Source: Lasiosphaeria ovina (Eukaryota; Ascomycota; Sordariomycetes; Sordariales; Lasiosphaeriaceae). Taken from it: 64,000 bases of DNA. How positions within the stretch are numbered: the first letter of the stretch is position 1; every line of letters starts with the position of its first letter. The stretch lies in contig JAULSN010000001.1 of the NCBI GenBank assembly GCA_033439765.1, forward strand, positions 2,914,001-2,978,000. Direction: 5' to 3'. The notes under the pieces are model-generated. The model ran no database searches. It was not told the DNA's origin and saw only the letters and a list, made by a program, of their open reading frames with translations. The position numbers and the translations under genes were made by a program. This document shows positions 23,224-34,755 of the stretch, piece after piece.

Positions 23224-25994
23224 ATGGTGCTCAACGTCCCCGAGAGCGGCCTCGTGCTAGATGGCTCGGCCAAGGCGACGGCTAGCCTCCCAATGCAGGC
23301 ATTCGGGATCACATTAAGCGACAATGCGATTGAGGATATGATTCGGTGCGTTCAGAATGGCCAGGACATCCAATTGTCGCTTGGCAGCAGTCCGGTAAGT
23401 TCGGAGTGCTTTCATCTCTTCTTTTTGGTATTCGACTTGCACCCACATCACCGTTGCTATTGTTCTGGCTCGGCGATGCTCGACAGTAGCACCTGAACAA
23501 TGAAACCAGTCAACTAAACAATGGCAACGGTCATGTACAAGGCGAACGGCACCGATGGAGGTTTACCAGCCATATACAAAATTACTCTCTTCTAGCTTCT
23601 GCTGCTTTTGACTTTTCTAACCCTTTTCCCCAGACCATCTCGTTCAACGACCAAGAGATACGGATACCCAATTCCCCTTCTTCCTTCGGTTACGATATCT
23701 TCACATCCAACTCGGCATTTCCGAGGGCCGTCAGCAAATTGCCGAATCCGACAATGTCAATCTTCAGAGTCCCCAAGTACAAGCCGAGGCAACCAAAGGG
23801 CCCCACGGTAGAGAAGGCAGACAAGCTGGCTGGCCGCACGACAACAAAGGCCGCGACTGCAACACCCAAGCTCGGTCCAGTTTCAGACCGGGACTCTGCC
23901 TCAGGGGAGTCTCTCGAAAACGCCATTTCAGACCTCAAGAACTCGTTCGCCAAAGTCGAGGCAGAAAAGCGAGAAAATTCGGCCCAGATTGTAGATGGGA
24001 TTGTCACGAAGAAGGGCAAAGTGAATCGGACAAAGCTGTTGACGGCGCAGGCGAATTCCGTCCCAAGATCCCTTCCAGCCAGTCCCGCGTTAAGCGGCCT
24101 AGCGTCGCCCTCACTGGGGCCAACCAGCAACCCCTCCCAGGACCGGGCAAAGCAACTGCGCTTCCCCATCGTCCACGAGCTCGCTGTCCGGGATATGTCA
24201 TTCGACGAGCTCCGGGCCAAATACGAAGAGGGCAGTCAAGACGACTTTCAAGCCGCGCTCAACAAAGTGGCGGGCTTTGACAACGATTTGCAAAAATGGT
24301 CTCTCAAGCAGATTTGCTGGAGGGAGTTGGACGTTTTTGAGTATAACTATGCCAGCGACGAGGATCGCCAGAAAGCCATCGACAACGCCATCAAGAAGTA
24401 CGACCGAAACTTACGCCTCGGAGCTTCAGACCCGCTGTGGCAAAAGCTTCTCCCCAAGGCGGACCGCGGCAAGGGGATATGCCTCAGCAAGCTGCAAGCT
24501 GCCATCGCCAAGGTCCCAAATGCGCCAACGCCAAGGATCAATGTCCATAAGGCGGATTCGGCTAGTGTGAGCGGAGCTGACTCGGAGAGGGATGACTCGG
24601 CCAGCTCGACGGCGAAAAAGGGCAAAGGGGGTGAGCCAATGTCGAGGACAAGCTCGCAGGGAGCTCCAGCGCCCGCTAAAAAGAAGCCTGCTGCCACGAA
24701 GACGCAAACTAAGAACCTTTTGAACAACGGCAAGAAGCCCTCTCCTGCTCTGGCGACATCCAAGGCATCGCCAAAGGCGTCACCCAAGGTTTCGCCAACC
24801 AAGTCAACCAAGTCTGCCTCCGGAAAGGGACGAGTGCTGTCCCAGGAGTTCGTGTCAGATTCGTCCGATGACGATGAGGTACCTCTGTCGACATCCATGC
24901 CCAAGGCGAAGCCGGCTACTACGACAGCCGCCAAACCAGCTCCACGCCCGGCTGATAAGCCGAAGCCGGCGGACAAACCCAAGGAGATTGCACCCTTGAA
25001 GGCAAAGCCAACTCCAGCCGTAAAGACAACGGTCAAGGATAAGGAGAGGGAGCGGGAACGGGAGAGAGAGCGGGAAAAGGAGAGGGATGAGAAGAGCAGA
25101 GAGAAGGACACGATCCGTGCCCAGGTCGTTGCAAAACCGATCAAGGCGGCCACGAAGCGCCCGCGTGATGCCGACGATGACGATAGTTCCAGCTCGGGGA
25201 CTCCGCTCAGCAAACGCGTGAAACCCGCAGCCAAGGCGCCAGCACCTCCAGCCGGCTCGACGAACCAGCGCGCACCTTCGGATGCAAGCCTGAACAGTCG
25301 CGGCACCGCCTCTGGCCTCTCCGCGACTAAGAGCAAGAACACGTCCCCGATCAAGTCATCACCATTGGCCTCTTCGCCGCCAACAAATGCGTCTGATTTG
25401 GAACAGGAGCGTGCTCGGGATCGGGCACGGAGCCAAGAGCGAGAGCGAGAGCGCGAACGTGAACGTGAACGCGAACGTGAGCGAGAGCGTGATCGGGAGC
25501 GTGATCGGGAGCAGCGGGAGCGTGATCGGGAGCAGCGGGAGCGTGATCGGGAGCTCGAACGGGAGCGTGAGCGTGATATGGAGCGGAAAGAGCGGGAGAA
25601 GGCGCGAGAGCAAGAGCGCGAGCGCGTACGGGAGCGCGAGCGGGAACGGGAACGACAACGCGAACGCAAACGACAGCAGGAACGCGATCACGACACAATC
25701 GTGAGCAGCGGTAACAGCAGCGTCGGAAGCAGCATCTCCAGCGCCATTTCCAAGAAGCGCCCAGCAAGCGATTCGTCACCCGAGAACAAGGCGAAGAGGC
25801 AGCGGCTATCGAAAGATCTGCTCGACAAGGCCAACAAGTTCAAGCAGGTCTACTCGCGCTACGAACTGCTGCACAAGGAGATCGCGGCCCACGAGGACCC
25901 GCACCCCGACGACGTAGCCAACCTCCTCGAGATGCACGGTCGCCTCCGCCAGATGAAGGAGGAGATTTACCACGGGGCCAAATCGGAGTCGTGA
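23224..25994 (+). CDS. ELL-like RNA polymerase II elongation factor
   Basis: Two exons, 23224-23394 and 23634-25994 (phase 0, GTAAGT donor, CCCCAG acceptor), giving 843 aa. A winged-helix-like segment at about residues 231-315 (FPIVHELAVRDMSFDELRAK, WSLKQICWREL, DEDRQKAIDNAIKKYD) fits the ELL domain. A helical C-terminal segment at about 782-843 (FKQVYSRYELLHKEIAAHE, LEMHGRLRQMKEEI) resembles the occludin/ELL homology region. ELL proteins suppress Pol II pausing and in fission yeast work with Eaf1. Between them lies a disordered stretch rich in Ser, Pro and Lys, then an Arg-Glu/Arg-Asp repeat block (about 526-740). The family call rests on domain order and remembered sequence likeness, so it is moderate. 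The 5' leader is CT-rich. Confidence 0.65.
25040..25690. repeat. Arg-Glu/Arg-Asp codon repeat within the ELL-like gene
   Basis: Imperfect CGN-GAR hexamer repeat. It includes near-identical 24-bp units around 25500-25550 that encode RERDREQ-type repeats. Confidence 0.85.
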
Positions 25995-27287
25995 AGGGCG
26001 CGGATGGTTGGAATCGGGGAGCTGGGGCTGTAGGAGGTGTGGTTATCTTTCCAGCAGCAGGGAAACTGGTCTTTTATTAGGTTTTATGGAGCATGAACTT
26101 GGGTGAAATGATGCGACATGAATATGATGGCGCGGATGACGCCAAAAACTGGAGGAAAGAATTTGTGTTTCTGAGAGGGAGTGAGAAAAGGGATTTTGTG
26201 GACGCTGACTGACGATGGTCGTGGCATTTGCATGCACATTGGATGGAGGGTATGGCCGGGTTGTCATGAAAGGCGCCGGACTGCATTCGATTGAGGAGTC
26301 CTGTTGCGTTTTGGGTCTCGGCTGGGTTATCGGGCAAGCATCATGATGAGCCTCGCCTCAACAAGCTGGAGTTTTTTTTTTTTTGAGTTTTTTTTTTTGG
26401 CATGGGCATTTCTTTCTTATATTTACTTTTCGTCATTTTGATACCAGGGCCTTGCAAGATGCGAAACCCATCGTGCGAGATCCCCCGCTAGTCTCGCGAG
26501 TTGGGCAGATAAGCAGACAGACAGAGAGAGTCAGAGTCAACAGGACAATGAGAGTGGAATGAACTACTCTAAACTGATCGTTGTGTTTCTTCCCTGCTCA
26601 TGTGATGCGTGATGTTTAGTCTCTTTAACATGCATAGGAAGTGATAGTGTACCGTCGCCCACCGGTACTTACAAGACTTTGAAGTGCATCTCTTCTTTTT
26701 GCGCCTCGCGGAAGGGACGAGCTGGAAGATATCAACATTCTGAAAGATAGTGAAACCCACATGTGTATGTAGATTGGTAGGTAGCTTGCAGCAGTGAAAG
26801 GAAGAGCTGATTTTACAATCATCTTAGGTAGGCAGACTTCAAAGGAACTCGCACATGCATTGGGTTGGGCGGCTGTGATTGTCATGTATGCAGGCATGTA
26901 TGTATGTGTTAACATGGAAAAGAGAATAACGGAAAAAATATGTGTTGCAAAGTTGCCAGAGTGCACGATGAAAGAAGAAGTTATCTTACCGGGTAAATAT
27001 TTGGACTCTTCAAACTGCTCATAGTTTGACACAGGGAAGGAAAAGCGTGGAAAGTGATTCGTACCTACTTACTTAGCCAAACATGTCTTTCAGCAGATAG
27101 ATCAGGTGCATATCCAAACCTGTTTGTTCTCCAGACTGAGGAGTGTTATATATCTTTCACCAGTATCTGTCTGTCTGTCCTTCTTTCTCCTTGCTTAGAG
27201 ATTACCGGCATCTCGCGCGCCACCGACTGGCCGGGCAGCAGGCAGACCGTTTAATAACCCGGCTTCTGCTAGCCAGCCACTTTCAAG
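25995..27287. other. Intergenic region, ELL-like gene to unknown gene
   Basis: About 1.3 kb. It holds T-rich runs near 26375-26400 and 26410-26430, likely in the ELL 3' region. A 135-codon minus-strand frame at 26625-27032 has no recognisable features, so I do not call it. The last few hundred bases should be the promoter of the next gene. Confidence 0.5.
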
Positions 27288-28555
27288 ATGGATTACCGGG
27301 CAGCCGGTATCCCCCTGCAGTCCACCAGCTACGCGCCCTACGCGCGCGAGACTCGCCAGATGGAACACGAGTATTGGAACCCCTCTTATGTCGGTTACCA
27401 CAAGGGCCGCGATGGTCGGGTCATTCTGCCGCACCTAAGGCCTCCTGGCCCCGGCGGCGAAGAGCGCCGCAGCGTCTCGTCCGGGTCGAAAAGCAGCACT
27501 GCCGAAGAAGTCGGCGGTGGCGGTAGTGGTAATGGCAATGGTGGAAGTGGAAGTGGTGGCGGCGGTAAGAAGGCGGCCGCGAAGCAGCGCAAGGGCACGG
27601 TGTTGACACCTAAACCCCATGGCAACAATAACAGCAACAGTAACAACATCAACAGCAGCAAACATCACCACAATCAGGACCCGGGCATCGACGTGGCACT
27701 GCGCAACCTCAGCCAAGAGCTGGCCAGCTCGCTGCGCATGTACCAGGGGTTCGTGCAGGGGTTCCGGGCGCAGACGGAGCTGCTGCGGGCGTGGGCGGAC
27801 GAGACGACGCTCGACATCATTTGGCAGAACAAGATACAGCAGCAACAACAACAACACGAGCGGCGCAGCGGCAACGGCGACGAGGATCAGCAGCAGCAGC
27901 ACCAGCGCGAGAGGTTCGAGGGCGTGGTGGCGCGGGTCGAAACGTGCCGCGCCTGCGTGGAAGAGGCCGTGCACCGGGGCAAGAGCGCCGTGATGGCGAG
28001 CAGCATCGGGGGCAGCCGCAACCGGCAGACGGTCATGGCGCAGGTGCGCGCCGGCCGGAAGGCGCTCGTCTACTGCGAGGGCATCGTCGAGCTGGCGAGC
28101 AAGGCGGCAAACGAGTGGCTCGCCTGCAAGTACCTCGTGGGCGAGATGGAGGAGGCCAGGGCGTTGCTTGACCGGAAGAAGCACCCGTGGATCTGTGAGT
28201 CGTCGGCACCTAATCATCTTTGCGTTCGTTCGAGTGGCCTTTGTCTCTCTGTTGTCTGCTCACGAAATGGCTCGCTGACTTTCTCGGTGCGTGCGACCAA
28301 GCAGACGGCGAAGATGTCGGCAACCAACAGGGCCACGGCCAAGAGAACTCCAACACCGGTTCCGGTTCCGGTGCCAGTTCCAAGGGTAAGGGCAAGGCAA
28401 AGGCAAGATGCGGCTCCGAGGGGTCTCGGAGCAATAGCAACAACAATCAGGATAACGCCGATGGGGACGAGGCTGGGCAGGAAACCGAAAACAACGATGG
28501 AAATGATAACGACGGCCAAGACGAGGATTCGTCTTGGCAGAACAATGACAATTAA
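27288..28555 (+). CDS. Uncharacterised fungal protein, helical core and Asn/Asp-rich tail
   Basis: Two exons, 27288-28194 (GTGAGT donor) and 28305-28555, giving 385 aa. I do not recognise the family. The N-terminus (residues 1-55) is conserved-looking and aromatic (QMEHEYWNPSYVGYHKGRDG). It is followed by Gly/Ser/Asn low complexity (about 65-125). A long helical region (about 128-300) comes next, including LASSLRMYQGFVQGFRAQTE, a Gln-rich insert, and MAQVRAGRKALVYCEGIVEL. The C-terminal 80 residues are acidic, Asn- and Gly-rich and disordered. There is no signal peptide or membrane segment. The acceptor is a tandem AAG-CAG site: using the first AG (exon from 28302) would add one residue. The gene is probably real, given the frame length, splice signals and third-position GC bias in exon 1. 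Confidence 0.75.
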
Positions 28556-29640
28556 CTATGAGGTCAGATAGTCGGGGGTTAATTTGACTGGGAAACGAGA
28601 TAGGGGGAGGTTGGCGATTGCTTGGTTCACAGTTTTAAGTGAATTTCTTTTGGGGTAGAAAATGAAAAAGGAAGGAAAAGGGATGGATAGAAGACAACTT
28701 GAGGAGCTGGAGTTATACCTTGGACACCACGAGGAAGGCGCGATCAAGCTAGATCGTGATACCATACTTTCAATGCTCAAGTTCCGTCCCTTACCTGGCT
28801 GGCATCCAAGTCCATTCTTCAGAAGCAAGATAATTACCCGCTCCAACGAATTTCAAAGACCAAAGAAGACAGAAACAAGAATATCAAACAAAATTGCGTA
28901 TCGCTCAATAAAACAAAAGAATAAAAGGGCACCAATCCAAAGTTAATTTTCCAAAAAAAAGGTCAAGGCAACCATGAAGTCAATCGCAAGCCGCAGTCGC
29001 AGTCGCAGTCGCAGTTACCCAAAGTTGAGGCTGAAGCAGCCCCACAATAGCTCTTCCGGCCCGCCGCAGATCCATGGATGTGAGCTCTTGCCGCCAACCA
29101 GAGCCCCACACCGCCCCGCACACCAACGGCGCCCCCACCGCAACGCCTCTTGTTGGGGCTGGCCGGGGGTGGGTGACCCCCACATACCAATCGAAACCGG
29201 AATAGTGCCAGAATTTTTTTCCCAAACTGATGACTGACCAACTGCCACTTCCCAGTTGGTGGGTCTCGGCTACACGCCGCAGCCAGCGGGAGAGAGACGG
29301 CGAGGCGAGGGCCAGACCGCCTTGTTAGCGACGATAACGTCGTGCCGGCAGTTATCTTGAGAAAATAAAAAAAAAGCATATCAACCAAAAAAAAAGGTTC
29401 CGGGTATCCAAGGAGTCAACTGATTATTAGCAGGCAAGAAAGTGTCATCACCGGCAGCAGGTTCCCTTTGCTGTTTACCACGTTGCTCTTTTATTTCTCG
29501 TTTTCTCTCTCTTTTTTCTCTCCTTTCCACGTCCTCGTTTTCCCATCGTTTGTCTGACTGACCACGATTTTCCTTTGCCAAATAACTGGTATCTACCCCG
29601 TCACCGAAGACGAGAGAGACAGACAGAGGGTCCGTCGGCC
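28556..29640. other. Intergenic region with A-rich runs
   Basis: About 1.1 kb. Notable are A-rich runs near 28953-28960 and 29366-29395 and a CAGTCG hexamer repeat at about 28990-29015. A CT-rich tract just before 29560 fits the promoter of the methyltransferase gene. No gene is supported. Confidence 0.5.
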
Positions 29641-30945
29641 ATGAAAGGCGCCCCAGTGTCGCCGCCTTGGGCGCAGCAGGACGAACTCGAGCTGCCCCAC
29701 CTCTGGCAGAAGCCTACCTTTCAAGAGCTCTTCAAATGCCTGCAAGGCCTGCGGCAAGAGCTGCCTGTCTGGAACTTGAACATGCCGCGTGCAGAAATTA
29801 TCCGCCAGAGGGAGGAGGAGCAGCAGGCGTCGGCGGCACACGACCGCCGCGAGATTGTCTCCTTCTTGTCGGCCATCGTGTCAAGCGGCCTGGCATGGCT
29901 CGAGAGCGACGACGAGCGCGAGGAGGTTTGGAGCGAGGCAAGCAAGCGCTTGGCCGAGCGATGCGGCCGGACCGGTACGTGTTGATTTTGGAGCATCCAT
30001 AAAAATGCCTGCTTGAATAGGGGCTGGATCTAGATCCATTTCCCAGTCGTGGGGCTCTAGCTAACGACGGCATTTGCTCTTTTCCTTATGCTATTAGCCA
30101 TGGGAGACATCACTCGTTGCTGGCCCTTCAAGGACAGAGAATATGGCGCGTTCGACTTGGCGATACGAGAGCCGTCCATTACAGGAGACTCTTTGGGGTT
30201 GAAGACATGGGGCTCCTCCTATGTCCTCGCCCAGCTCCTCCACAAGTTTGTGGCCGGGCCCCTGGCGCATCTCTTTCCGACAGATGGTGGACCTGGTGGG
30301 AAGACCAAACCCTCCGAAATCCTTGAGCTTGGGTCCGGCACCGGTCTTCTAGGACTTGCCGCGGCTTGCATTTGGAGGACCCATGTCTTCCTCACGGATC
30401 TTCCCACCATCATGCCTAACCTTGCCTACAACGCTGACCTCAACCTCGCGACGGCTGAAGAGCGTGGCGGGCACGTTGATGCCGCTGCTTTGACTTGGGG
30501 CAGCAACGAAGAGGAAGAAACAGACCCCCAGTTTACAGCAGGGAACCGCTTCCAGGTTAGAGAGCTATTTGCTTGGCTATCCCCAAGAGCCGACGACGCT
30601 TGGCCGCGCGCTAACAACTGTCGTTAGCTTATCCTTGTTGCTGATCCGTTGTACGACGACGATCATCCCGCTCTTCTGGCCGGCGCCATTGACGGACAGC
30701 TTGGCCTCGGCCCAGATTCCAGGGCCCTTGTCATGGTTCCTCAGAGGGACGAGATCACAAAGGGCCTGACTGGTGCCCTGAGAGAGGAAATGGCGCGACA
30801 AACCAGCCCATTGGTCTGTGTTAGCGAGTGTTTGGTCCCAGGGCAGGACGACTGGGAAACCCGCGGCGATGATGACGAAACCGCAAACGTCGGCTTCTGG
30901 TGGGGGGTTTTCAAGCGCCAGCAGAATATAGCCTGTTCATCGTAA
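29641..30945 (+). CDS. Lysine methyltransferase, METTL21/Efm2/Rrg1-like
   Basis: Three exons, 29641-29974, 30098-30555 and 30628-30945, giving 369 aa in frame. The second donor is GTTAGA, weaker than the others. The SAM-binding motif I ELGSGTGLLGLAAA (about residue 185), the acidic TDLPTIMPNLAYN after it, and VADPLYDDDHP (about 265-275) place it in the seven-beta-strand methyltransferase-16 family. That family methylates lysines on elongation factors and chaperones. The N-terminal helical extension (about 100 residues, from WKPTFQELF-like sequence to the motif GDITRCWPFKDREYG) and the overall length resemble yeast Efm2 and fission-yeast Rrg1. The substrate (for example eEF2) cannot be read from sequence. 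Confidence 0.85.
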
Positions 30946-32791
30946 ATAGGGGTATCGGCTTCGTTGCTTTATTCGCTTGGAGCCGAAGGCTACGGGTGAA
31001 GATTTCGGCCTTATGGGAGCGTGGGATAAGCAAGCGACTAGACTAGACCTAGACCTAAACCTGCAGCTTAGAACATGGATAGACGAGTAGACGGCCCGAA
31101 AAGGGGTTCAGGGGAGCCATGGATAGAGGGATAGAATAGACATTAGACCTGATCAGGAAGTCCGTCTGCAGCTCCGGAGAAAGCGCTGCAAGGATTTCAA
31201 GGGTCCTTGGTGGTTGTGCTTTGCTCGAATGCCCTCGCCTTTCGGTACTTCTTTCCCGGCTTGACGTGTACTCGGTGCCGGCGTCATCTACGCCGCAAGT
31301 CCAGACGGCAGTGCCCAGTTTGGGCTGGCGGGAGCAGAGGCTGGAATCATTTCATGTCGGTCGGTTCCTTGATCGACATCAAAAAGGCAGGGGTCGGCTT
31401 GGGTGCTTTGTCGACAGGAGTCAGCTACCACCAAGGCAAACCGAGCGCCGAGTTGGGTAGTAATTAACGAACTACCTTAAGGCGCCTTGCCTAGGTGGGC
31501 TGTCACTGGCGGCAGGCATTGAATGTAGAGATGGGACGACGCCAGAATCATCCAACGACACTGGATTGGCGGTGGTCCTTCCTGGGCCCGGTTAAGTGCT
31601 TTAGTGAAGAAGGTGGGTACGGAACTTGAAGGGGCAGATTAGATTTTTCCTTGTGTGGAAGTTTTGTTGCTCCTATGCCGCCGTAAATGTTGAACAGGCA
31701 GGGACGAGGCAAGAGCAACCTCAGGCAGGAGGCAGGAGGCACCAGGTACCAGCCAGGGACTTGGAGCTGCCGCCGCCAGTGAATTTCATCATTGGTCATC
31801 CATCCCAACATTCGGGTCCGACCTGGGGGTGTTCTCGCTTGTCCCAGCCCCGCCCACGTGTTTTCTGCAGACCTACCTCACTAGCAGTGTGTGTCGGCGC
31901 CGATCAGTAATTAGAGGCGGCCGAAAGCAACCAGACCCGGGCATCTGGCATCTCAAGAGCCTCCACGGATCTGGCTAGCCCTAGCCAGCCCTACGCACGG
32001 CAGGACCTGGCATGCCAAGCTACCTTAACGTAAGTATAGTGTTTCGTCTTCTGCATCTCCATATCTCGGGGTACATTGATGGAGAGATCGCCGGCCGACA
32101 CGCCACCTGCCTTGCCCTGTCTTGCCCTGCCATTCACACTATCACGTCAACCGATATCCCACTCGTCCGCCCACCCACAGCGGCAGCGCCAGTTACCTAA
32201 GCTCCTTGCAGCATCCCTCATCCCATCATCCTGCCTCGCCTGCCCTGCCTGCCCGACATCACCTGTCTGTCTCTGTCTCCCATTGTCCTTCATCAATCCC
32301 AACGCGTGTGGCGACGGTCGGGGAAGCGCTTCTATTGTCCGCCTGTCTACCTTTACGGAGCAGCGCCTGTCGTAGCAAGTCCCAATCCCGGGCGCGCCTC
32401 ACTACCCGCCTTGTCCTATCTATCTACCTATTGAACTCGGTCTAGGTCTGGATGGACCAAAATGGATTGAGAACGTGCTGCCCGGCCGATCATGTCACTT
32501 TGGAGCCTCAGATTCCGTTCATCCAACCCCCGAATGGCGGCCCCGAGGTGGTGAGCCCCCAACCCCAGCCAGTCATCATTCACCCGTACATCGCTTACCC
32601 CTGTCTCAGACTGGCATCACCACCCATTGTCTCTCACGGCTGCTATTGTTATACCGCCGTCGACTTGGGATCGACGTCACCTGCCCCTTCACCCGGTCCG
32701 ACACACGACCTTAAGAGCCCAGCCGCCCCCTCAGAGAAGGCAGTCAGTTCCTTGCTGATCAGATAACTATACCGACGTGGTGGCTATACAC
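30946..32791. other. Long upstream region of the 32.8 kb gene
   Basis: About 1.85 kb without a confident gene. The frames at 31207-31467 and 31626-31910 look like chance. CT-rich sequence at 32100-32450 suggests a promoter or leader. A 104-codon frame at 32452-32766 is listed separately. Confidence 0.5.
32452..32766 (+). CDS. Possible upstream ORF, 104 codons
   Basis: An ATG-started frame ends 26 bases before the start of the next gene. It is Pro/Ser-rich and has no recognised domain. If the leader of the downstream gene begins at the CT-rich tract near 32400, this would be a translated upstream ORF able to limit downstream translation. It could equally be chance. Confidence 0.2.
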   Translation: MDQNGLRTCCPADHVTLEPQIPFIQPPNGGPEVVSPQPQPVIIHPYIAYPCLRLASPPIVSHGCYCYTAVDLGSTSPAPSPGPTHDLKSPAAPSEKAVSSLLIR

Positions 32792-34755
32792 ATGGCGGGC
32801 GGCGCACGCAAGTACTCGGACGAGCAGATAACCTTTATTCTGGCCCGTGCCGAATCAACATGCCAGGCGCACCTTGCGCACCGGTTCTGTGAAAAGTTTA
32901 ACGTTGACCCTGCCGTCTTCGGCAGCAAGCAGGTCAAGTATATCAGGGGCGCTTACAAGAGACACCCTGGCTTTACGTATGTGTTACACAACACCTCGCT
33001 AACACCGATCCCCTTCTACATTCCACCTTAATCGTGCTGACGCCAATCGCCAGCGGCCGAGACCAGGACCAAGACAAGGAACTCCCCATGTCCGAAGAAC
33101 CTCCTCAGAAGGTCAGGGTGACAGCAGCAGCAGCCACCTCAGCTCAGTCTAACCAGCCCAGACCGCAGCCATCTGTACCTAGCCAACGTGCTGAGAAGAA
33201 CACTATGTCTCCGGCTGATCCAAAGCCAGCGCCGCACCATGGCGTGAAGGCGCAGAGCCAAGGAGCCCCCGTGCCAACATCGCCTCAGAGTCATTGGAAG
33301 AGCCAGCGAAGAAAGGCAGCACAAAATGGGCTTTCCACACAGGCACCACCCCAACAGGCGCCACCCCAACGAGGCCTTGGCTCACCTATCAACATCCATA
33401 TGCCCTCCATCCTGCGGCAGAACAACAGGGACACCAGTGGCCCTGCCTTCCAGCCTGCCCCAGTCCCCTCGTATGGAATGAAGCGGAACATAGACGGCTA
33501 TACCAAGACGCCGTTGCAGCCTGGGACCCAGTTCGGCATAATGTTGCCGGTGCCCGAAAATAAACCACCAATCGCCATGGTGGCCGTCAGCCCGGACATA
33601 TATGCTGAGACCCGGAGAGTACCACTCCCCTACGCACCTGGATGCACCCCCTCGAAAGCCGATTCCGCCGACCAATATGGAGTATGGTACTCCACACAGC
33701 ATGACGAATGTCCTATACGACTAGCTCACCGGCATGACTGGGACGGCGGTGTTCACTTCAAAAGCATTGCCTATTGGATGCGAACGCACTTGTACATGCG
33801 TTCCGTTACAACGCACGATGTGTCTACCAAGGGGAATGCAACCATCGATACCTCGGACAATTTCAATACCGCGAGACAAAAGGCACAGCTGCCCGCCTGG
33901 CCCATGGTGTCGCTCGGGGATATGGCACTGAATGTTCAGAAGAGGACGGCCATGCCGCCGCAGTACTCGCATCCTGTGCAAGTCTCTGGCATGTTTGCGC
34001 CTACAACTTCTTACCAAAACACCACTGTTGGGATCTCTATGGGGAGCCAGCCCAACCGATTCTCGCCTATGCCACTGGCTATGCCGCCACCTATGCCACC
34101 GCCCATGGCCCCTAGTATGCCACAGCCTATGCCACAGCCTATGCCACAGTCTATGACACAGCCTATGCCACATCCTATGGTCTCGACGATGGCAAGGATA
34201 CAGCCATTAGCGCCTCCCGCTCTGCCTCTGGCTCTGTCCCAAGCCCATACCCTACAATCACGGGATCTAGACTCGCAGATTCTTCGCTGGGCGGCTGATG
34301 TAACCCAAAATGAGCAGCAGTTTGAAGCTCTCACCCATCAGCTCCCTCCAGAGGTCTTGAACTTCCCCCTCGGTGGCAACGACATTGACTTTGACCACCT
34401 GTTTCAGACCAACCTGAATGACGATTTGGAGCCGGACCTGGTGGCCGACGCGAAGGAGGAAGCGAGTCCGAATCGCAGCAGCACTGCAAAGACTCCCCAC
34501 ATGGGAGATGACGCTGGTGATTTCGAGACCTATAACCAACTCACCCACGTCGCCAACGCAATGACAGGACTTAACGAGCATGGTGCCATATCCGACCCCA
34601 GCAAGCCAGGCCAGGGCGCTTCGGCCGCGAACGTCTGGTTCAACGGGCACATGATGACTACCCCCACAGTAGAGGCAGAGACAGACCTAAATCACAACGC
34701 GAACGCAAACGCGACCAGCCCCGAGTTTGCTGCCTTATCCGCGCTGACCAAGTGA
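32792..34755 (+). CDS. Uncharacterised protein with short helical N-terminal domain and Met/Pro repeats
   Basis: Two exons, 32792-32976 (GTATGT donor) and 33054-34755 (CAG acceptor), giving 628 aa. I do not recognise a named family. The first 62 residues (KYSDEQITFILARAESTCQA, FCEKFNV, FGSKQVKYIRGAYKRHPGF) look like a small helix-turn-helix domain of the type seen at the start of many fungal proteins. A Gln/Pro-rich region follows. Between about residues 400 and 445 there are repeated MP-x-P units (MPPPMPPPM, MPQPMPQPMPQ). The C-terminus is acidic (DNDIDFDHLFQ, DLEPDLVADAKEE) and could be an activation-type segment. A role in transcription is a guess. The context gives no clue. Confidence 0.8.

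Noticed and set aside
24347..25669. 440-codon minus-strand frame rich in Ser-Arg, opposite the ELL-like gene
   Set aside because: It is the reverse reading of the Arg-Glu/Arg-Asp hexamer repeat, which stays open in several frames. It has no splice, start or domain evidence of its own.
26625..27032. 135-codon minus-strand frame
   Set aside because: It has weak hydrophobic stretches but no consistent membrane topology or coding bias.
27435..28217. 260-codon minus-strand frame opposite the unknown gene at 27.3 kb
   Set aside because: The plus strand gives the protein-like reading with a matching intron. This frame is a GC-rich shadow.
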